Origin: Flavobacterium psychrophilum
GTDB taxonomy: Bacteria > Bacteroidota > Bacteroidia > Flavobacteriales > Flavobacteriaceae
Length of the DNA: 64,000 nt
NCBI GenBank assembly: GCA_945874225.1
Contig: CAMCFT010000008.1
Coordinates: 66,772-130,771, forward strand
Direction of reading: 5' to 3'
Positions 63,795-64,000 of the stretch are shown piece after piece (position 1 is the stretch's first letter; each line of letters starts with the position of its first letter). The translations under genes were made by a program, and so were the position numbers. The notes beneath the pieces are model-generated. The model made no database searches. It was not told the origin of the DNA and was given only the letters and a program-made list of their open reading frames with translations.

Positions 63795-64000
63795 GGTCAA
63801 AATAAACAATTTGATGTAAGGAATAAAAAAATAATGGTAAGAACATTACACGCATACGGCTGGCTAAACCCAAATTATAGATATAGGTGGCAATCATTAA
63901 CAAGATACAACATCCTGTCAACAATGCAAGTTTTACCTCTTTCTCCATATTGATTGTTATTTTCTTTGTAAATAAATTAATTAAAATAAAAATAAAAAAA
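63778..64000 (-). CDS. C-terminal part of a polysaccharide polymerase-like membrane protein (partial)
   Basis: An open frame from the right edge to TAA at 63778 encodes about 74 residues. It has a hydrophobic helix (LALLTGCCILLMIATYIYNLG), then GLASRMRVMFLPLFFYSL, which resembles the C-terminal end of Wzy/EpsG-type polymerases. The 5' part lies beyond the window. Family assignment is tentative. Confidence 0.55.
   Translation of the reverse strand, partial: FFIFILINLFTKKITINMEKEVKLALLTGCCILLMIATYIYNLGLASRMRVMFLPLFFYSLHQIVYFDHEKKS

Overview
The window looks like chromosomal DNA of a Flavobacterium-type member of the Bacteroidota. The evidence is low GC, A-rich translation starts with no clear Shine-Dalgarno sequence, TAnnTTTG-type promoter -7 elements (one with a perfectly spaced TTG -33), DUF2807/GIN proteins, a PadR-PspC operon, two-subunit methylmalonyl-CoA mutase, and many of the dispersed palindromes that fill gaps in this group. 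No species name can be given from the sequence alone.

Region 1 (1-14.9 kb) is mostly core genome: a HAD phosphatase; a RAYT transposase in its own REP-flanked element plus an empty copy of that element; a DUF2007 / single-domain DEAD-box / NtrC-like minus-strand run; a NatA/NatB-like ABC exporter; grpE-dnaJ; a DUF4442 hotdog protein; a plus-strand envelope operon (DUF4870, PadR, PspC, GIN lipoprotein) followed by a second GIN protein; and trxB.

Region 2 (15.0-15.65 kb) is the oddest small locus. A strong promoter reads into three tandem, degenerate 75-nt copies of a tRNA-Pro gene, with a GIY-YIG endonuclease gene after the first, and ends in one intact tRNA-Pro(TGG) and a terminator. It looks like an element that entered a tRNA gene and rebuilt it downstream.

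Region 3 (15.7-25.7 kb) is core metabolism on the plus strand: a PliI-like lipoprotein, a secreted protein, uridine kinase, a DivIC/FtsB-like protein, methylmalonyl-CoA mutase small and large subunits with a membrane protein gene between them, a methionine-type aminotransferase and a 2,4-dienoyl-CoA reductase-like SDR. Several repeat families fill the gaps, and one palindrome lies inside the mutA coding sequence.

Region 4 (26.8-64 kb) is one large surface-polysaccharide locus, almost all on the minus strand. In transcription order it holds a truncated polymerase-like membrane protein, a GT4, a WbpL/WecA-type initiating transferase, a DegT aminotransferase, rmlC, rmlD, rmlA and a WbpM-type 4,6-dehydratase. 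Then come a plus-strand CpsB-type phosphatase, a DUF559 endonuclease gene between MITE-like repeats, Wzm and Wzt separated by about 650 bp of tandem repeats, then FkbM, many glycosyltransferases, wecB, neuB, neuC, neuA, methyltransferases, asnB and an O-antigen ligase/polymerase-like protein. Together these suggest a long, methylated heteropolysaccharide with nonulosonic (sialic-type) acid, probably rhamnose and a 4-amino sugar, built on undecaprenyl phosphate and exported by an ABC transporter. rmlB and a recognisable sialyltransferase are not visible. One glycosyltransferase is a frameshifted pseudogene.
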